The position numbers and the translations under genes are program-made. From the NCBI GenBank assembly GCA_009787135.1, contig WRGP01000224.1, positions 1 through 16,351 on the forward strand: a DNA stretch of 16,351 nt, in the 5' to 3' direction. The first letter of the stretch is position 1. Every line of letters begins with the position of its first letter. The DNA is from Bacillota bacterium (lineage in GTDB: Bacteria > Bacillota > Clostridia > Christensenellales > Aristaeellaceae). Shown here one piece after another: positions 14,418 through 16,351 of the stretch. The notes under the pieces are model-generated. The model saw nothing but the letters and a program-made list of their open reading frames with translations, was not told the DNA's origin and made no database searches.

Positions 14418-15134
14418 TTCAAACAAAAGATTTTCATAGTACCCGTAATGGGACGTCAGCACGACAGCGCTATTGCGCAGGGTTTCTTTTAGAGCTTCAA
14501 TCGTTTCCCTGCCGCGCCGCGCGTCCACCGTAAATGGGTGAACGCCTATTTTCCCATTGCGAACCTGAAAAGCGTCGCCCGTAAACAGATATTTTCCATC
14601 CACAAGGTAGACCATGGAGCCGATGGTATGCCCAGGCGCCTTGACGCATGTGACGGTTGCCGTGCCCAATGATAATCTTTGGCCATCCCGCAGAAGATGA
14701 ACCGCGTCGGCGTTTATGCCGGCGGGCATATGCGCCGCGCCAAACTTGCTTCGCGCCGCAGTGCTGTTGAACTCGTCTTCATTGATATAAATTTCCGCGT
14801 TGGGGAACAGAGACAAGGCAGCTACATGATCGTAATCAGAATGCGTGATCAAAATCCACCGAACGTCGTTCGTGTCGATGTCAAGCGCCGGCAGATCCGC
14901 CTTTACTTTTTCAGCGTCCGAGCCGGCATCCACCATAATATAGCCGGTGTCTGTTTGCGCAAAATATAACGCGTTACGGTTGTTCCTCAAGGCGGAAATA
15001 TTCGTATTTGCGATCGTGCCAGTTTCTGCCGGCTTCATGGCAAGCAAGGGATAAAAATTGTAAGCCGCCGCACCTGCCGCCAAAAGAACGATGAGCCCAC
15101 CAAGCAACAGGGTTTGTTTGATCCGCTTTTTCAT
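14406..15134 (-). CDS. Membrane-anchored metallo-beta-lactamase-fold hydrolase
   Basis: MBL-fold protein of 242 residues. It has an N-terminal KKR plus hydrophobic segment (about 8-25), so it is likely membrane-anchored or exported with the catalytic domain outside. Metal-site motifs: HSDYDH at 98-103 (the second His of the usual HxHxDH is Asp100, so ligands would be His98, Asp102 and His103), His169 in APGHT, Asp186 in FTGDAF and His229 in TSHYG. The substrate cannot be read from the sequence; general MBL-fold hydrolase rather than a recognised antibiotic resistance enzyme. GGAG lies about 9 bases before the ATG. It has its own promoter and converges with mtaB, overlapping by 12 bp. A fragment of a second copy lies at 16051-16170. 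Confidence 0.88.
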   Translation of the reverse strand: MKKRIKQTLLLGGLIVLLAAGAAAYNFYPLLAMKPAETGTIANTNISALRNNRNALYFAQTDTGYIMVDAGSDAEKVKADLPALDIDTNDVRWILITHSDYDHVAALSLFPNAEIYINEDEFNSTAARSKFGAAHMPAGINADAVHLLRDGQRLSLGTATVTCVKAPGHTIGSMVYLVDGKYLFTGDAFQVRNGKIGVHPFTVDARRGRETIEALKETLRNSAVVLTSHYGYYENLLFELPF

Positions 15135-15172
15135 GCGTTATCGCTCCATTTCAACACAATTCTTTTTAAAAT

Positions 15173-15203
15173 AGTATAACATTGGAGCGGGCTTCAATGT
15201 CAA
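15173..15203 (-). promoter_or_regulatory. Promoter of the metallo-beta-lactamase-fold gene
   Basis: The minus strand has TTGACA (15198-15203) and the extended -10 TGTTATACT ending in TATACT (15173-15178). The spacer is 19 bp, long but tolerable with an extended -10. The -35 begins 4 bases after the stop codon of the upstream ATPase gene. Confidence 0.65.
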
Positions 15204-15206
15204 GCG

Positions 15207-16067
15207 TTATATCTCAAAATTGTCCCGATGCCGCGCGAAGAAATCATAGTAGGCGCGGACATTTTCCAGCTGTGTCCACTTCTTGATATCCACAGGGCGC
15301 GCGTCCAGATCATAGATTTTGGCGCGCTCCATGGCCAGCAAAAAGGGCGAATGGGTGGCAATGATGAGCTGACAGCCCATGAACCGGGCAGATTCCTCCA
15401 AATACTGGGCAAGCTCCCGCTGCTTCGCGGCGGAGAGGCTGTTTTCCGGCTCGTCCAGCAGGTACAACGCGTCGGCGGCTATCCGCCGCCGGAAGTAGAA
15501 GCTCGCGCTTTCGCCGTTGGATTGCTCCCGCACATTGTCCATCACCCGCTCGCGCACAAACGCGGACTGGGTTTTGCGGCGCGCGCTGTTGCGCGTTTTG
15601 AGCGCGTCATAATCCTCCAAGGACCGCACCTGAAACGCGGAATGTTTTGCTTCATAGTGTTCCGCAAAGAGCATCTCCTTTTTGCGGTCAATGCCCTCGT
15701 TGAGGCCGCGAATGCTGAGCATGTAGTCAAACACATCATCGCTGGTCACAATCCGGCTGCCGGGCGGGATGGCGCGCTCCAGCCTCGCCCGGCACATGTT
15801 GACATAATCCTCGAAAAAATTGGAGCGGTTGAAGGGCGCGCTGCGCTCAAGGCGCAGCTTTTCCGCGATGATGTTCAGGGCTGTTGTTTTGCCCGAGCCA
15901 TTGCCGCCATACAAAAGGGTGATGGGTTCAAAATCAATGCGCGCGAGGCCCGCCTGCGACAGAATGCAAAAGGGGTACAGGGTGTTGTAGCAGGTCTTTT
16001 GAAGCGAGACGCGAAAATCCCATTCCGCGTCCTCATCCGGGAAGGTGATGCTATCTAAATAGACCAT
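15207..16067 (-). CDS. Predicted ABC-type/AAA ATPase (COG3910-like)
   Basis: Cytoplasmic P-loop ATPase of about 286 residues with an ABC-type head: FEPITLLYGGNGSGKTT holds Walker A (about residues 54-62), SNGES near 183 looks like a degenerate signature, ALYLLDEPENSLS (about 200-212) is Walker B with its catalytic Glu, and LIIATHSPFLL supplies the switch His. No membrane segment or TOPRIM domain is present, so it is not a transporter subunit or a complete OLD nuclease; function unknown. I chose ATG 16065-16067 (MVYLDSITFPDED) because relatives typically start with a short 'M-x-YL-x-SI' strand and because the alternative ATG at 16080-16082 lies in the remnant of another gene, where its five extra codons are a shifted reading of that gene's HYGYYEN. 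Both starts have weak ribosome sites. Confidence 0.85.
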   Translation of the reverse strand: MVYLDSITFPDEDAEWDFRVSLQKTCYNTLYPFCILSQAGLARIDFEPITLLYGGNGSGKTTALNIIAEKLRLERSAPFNRSNFFEDYVNMCRARLERAIPPGSRIVTSDDVFDYMLSIRGLNEGIDRKKEMLFAEHYEAKHSAFQVRSLEDYDALKTRNSARRKTQSAFVRERVMDNVREQSNGESASFYFRRRIAADALYLLDEPENSLSAAKQRELAQYLEESARFMGCQLIIATHSPFLLAMERAKIYDLDARPVDIKKWTQLENVRAYYDFFARHRDNFEI

Positions 16068-16170
16068 TTTCGTAATACCCATAGTGTGATGTCAATACAA
16101 TGGAACTGCTATTGATTGTCTTTTTAATTTTTCAATCGTTTGCCGACTTTGTTTCGTAATGGACTGATCC
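16051..16170 (-). pseudogene. 3' remnant of a second metallo-beta-lactamase-fold gene
   Basis: The minus strand encodes, in one frame, SRQTIEKLK and then, one frame over, KTINSSSIVLTSHYGYYEN followed by GLFR and a TAG at 16051-16053. The intact gene at 14406-15134 has RETIEALKETLRNSAVVLTSHYGYYEN at its C-terminus. The frame change falls in the A-run of TTAAAAAG and is repaired by one extra A. DNA similarity continues to about 16170, then stops shortly before repeat copy 3, so the 5' part of the gene is missing. Confidence 0.8.
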
Positions 16171-16201
16171 CTTGCCCTCCACGGGCATCCCCGCGAAATA
16201 A

Positions 16202-16289
16202 CCATCCCTTACCATGAGGTAAAGAAAGGGGTCCAGGGGACTGGTCCCCTGGCAGGGGTCCAGGGGGCAGAGCCCCCTGGCGTCCCCCC
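16202..16289 (+). repeat. Double-hairpin repeat, copy 3
   Basis: Order as in copy 2: CCATCCCTTACCATGAGGT, AAAGAAAGGGGT, hairpin 1 CCAGGGGAC/GTCCCCTGG (16233-16252), AGGGGT, hairpin 2 CCAGGGGGC/GCCCCCTGG (16260-16280), CGTCCCCCC. It ends one base short of the stop codon of the minus-strand gene at 16291, the same placement as copy 1 behind dnaK. Confidence 0.8.
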
Positions 16290-16290
16290 G

Positions 16291-16351
16291 TTACTCTTCC
16301 CCGTCCTCCTCCGGCTCCCCGTTCTCCCCGTCCTCGTCCGGCTCGGCCAGC
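16291..16351 (-). CDS. C-terminal end of an unidentified gene with an acidic tail (partial)
   Basis: The minus strand from 16350 reads 19 codons, LAEPDEDGENGEPEEDGEE, then TAA at 16291-16293. The tail is a tandem-like Asp/Glu/Gly/Pro repeat with GC-rich codon use like the heat-shock operon. Such acidic tails end many cytoplasmic Clostridia proteins, so the product cannot be named. The gene enters from beyond the window. Confidence 0.6.
   Translation of the reverse strand, partial: LAEPDEDGENGEPEEDGEE

Noticed and set aside
16068..16082. Longer ATPase start (five extra residues)
   Set aside because: The extra codons are an out-of-frame reading of the MBL remnant, and homologues start at the MVYL position.

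Overview
The window reads as part of a chromosome of a fairly GC-rich member of the Bacillota, most likely a gut-type Clostridia. The evidence is a HrcA/CIRCE-controlled heat-shock operon in the order hrcA-grpE-dnaK-dnaJ-prmA-rsmE-mtaB, a DnaK that lacks the nucleotide-binding-domain insertion of Gram-negative DnaKs, strong GGAGG ribosome sites and frequent GTG/TTG starts. Species cannot be named from the sequence.

Left third (minus strand, 1-5400): a two-component system and ABC transporter cassette, visibly less GC-rich than what follows. In transcription order it holds an OmpR-family response regulator, a membrane sensor kinase broken by a one-base frameshift, a promoter preceded by four perfectly phased 11-bp repeats, a MacB/LolD-type ATPase and a large FtsX-type permease. 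The permease ends at a stop codon inside or just after its last membrane segment, and in-frame coding-like sequence continues for 23 more codons. The likely logic is that the regulator binds the phased repeats and switches on the transporter; both lesions suggest the cassette is decaying or phase-off in this genome.

Middle (5400-6490): a divergent promoter precedes a GC-rich, gene-free stretch that folds into a closed RNA of about 336 nt. A 15-bp terminal helix starts at the predicted transcription start, and long-range helices lie inside it. It sits directly upstream of a small double zinc-ribbon protein gene. This is the best candidate for a non-coding RNA system here.

Right-middle (6398-14417, plus strand): the heat-shock operon, with a consensus promoter and a perfect CIRCE operator. 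Between dnaK and dnaJ lie two head-to-head copies of a double-hairpin repeat. A third copy lies at 16202-16289. The copies differ by compensating changes in their stems. prmA, rsmE and mtaB are packed tightly behind dnaJ and encode ribosomal-protein, rRNA and tRNA modification enzymes.

Right end (14365-16351, minus strand): a membrane-anchored metallo-beta-lactamase-fold protein converges on mtaB with a shared hairpin. Upstream of it is a predicted ABC-type ATPase. The ATPase start codon overlaps the frameshifted 3' remnant of a second metallo-beta-lactamase gene, which also shows which ATPase start is correct. The window closes with the acidic C-terminus of a gene that enters from the right.
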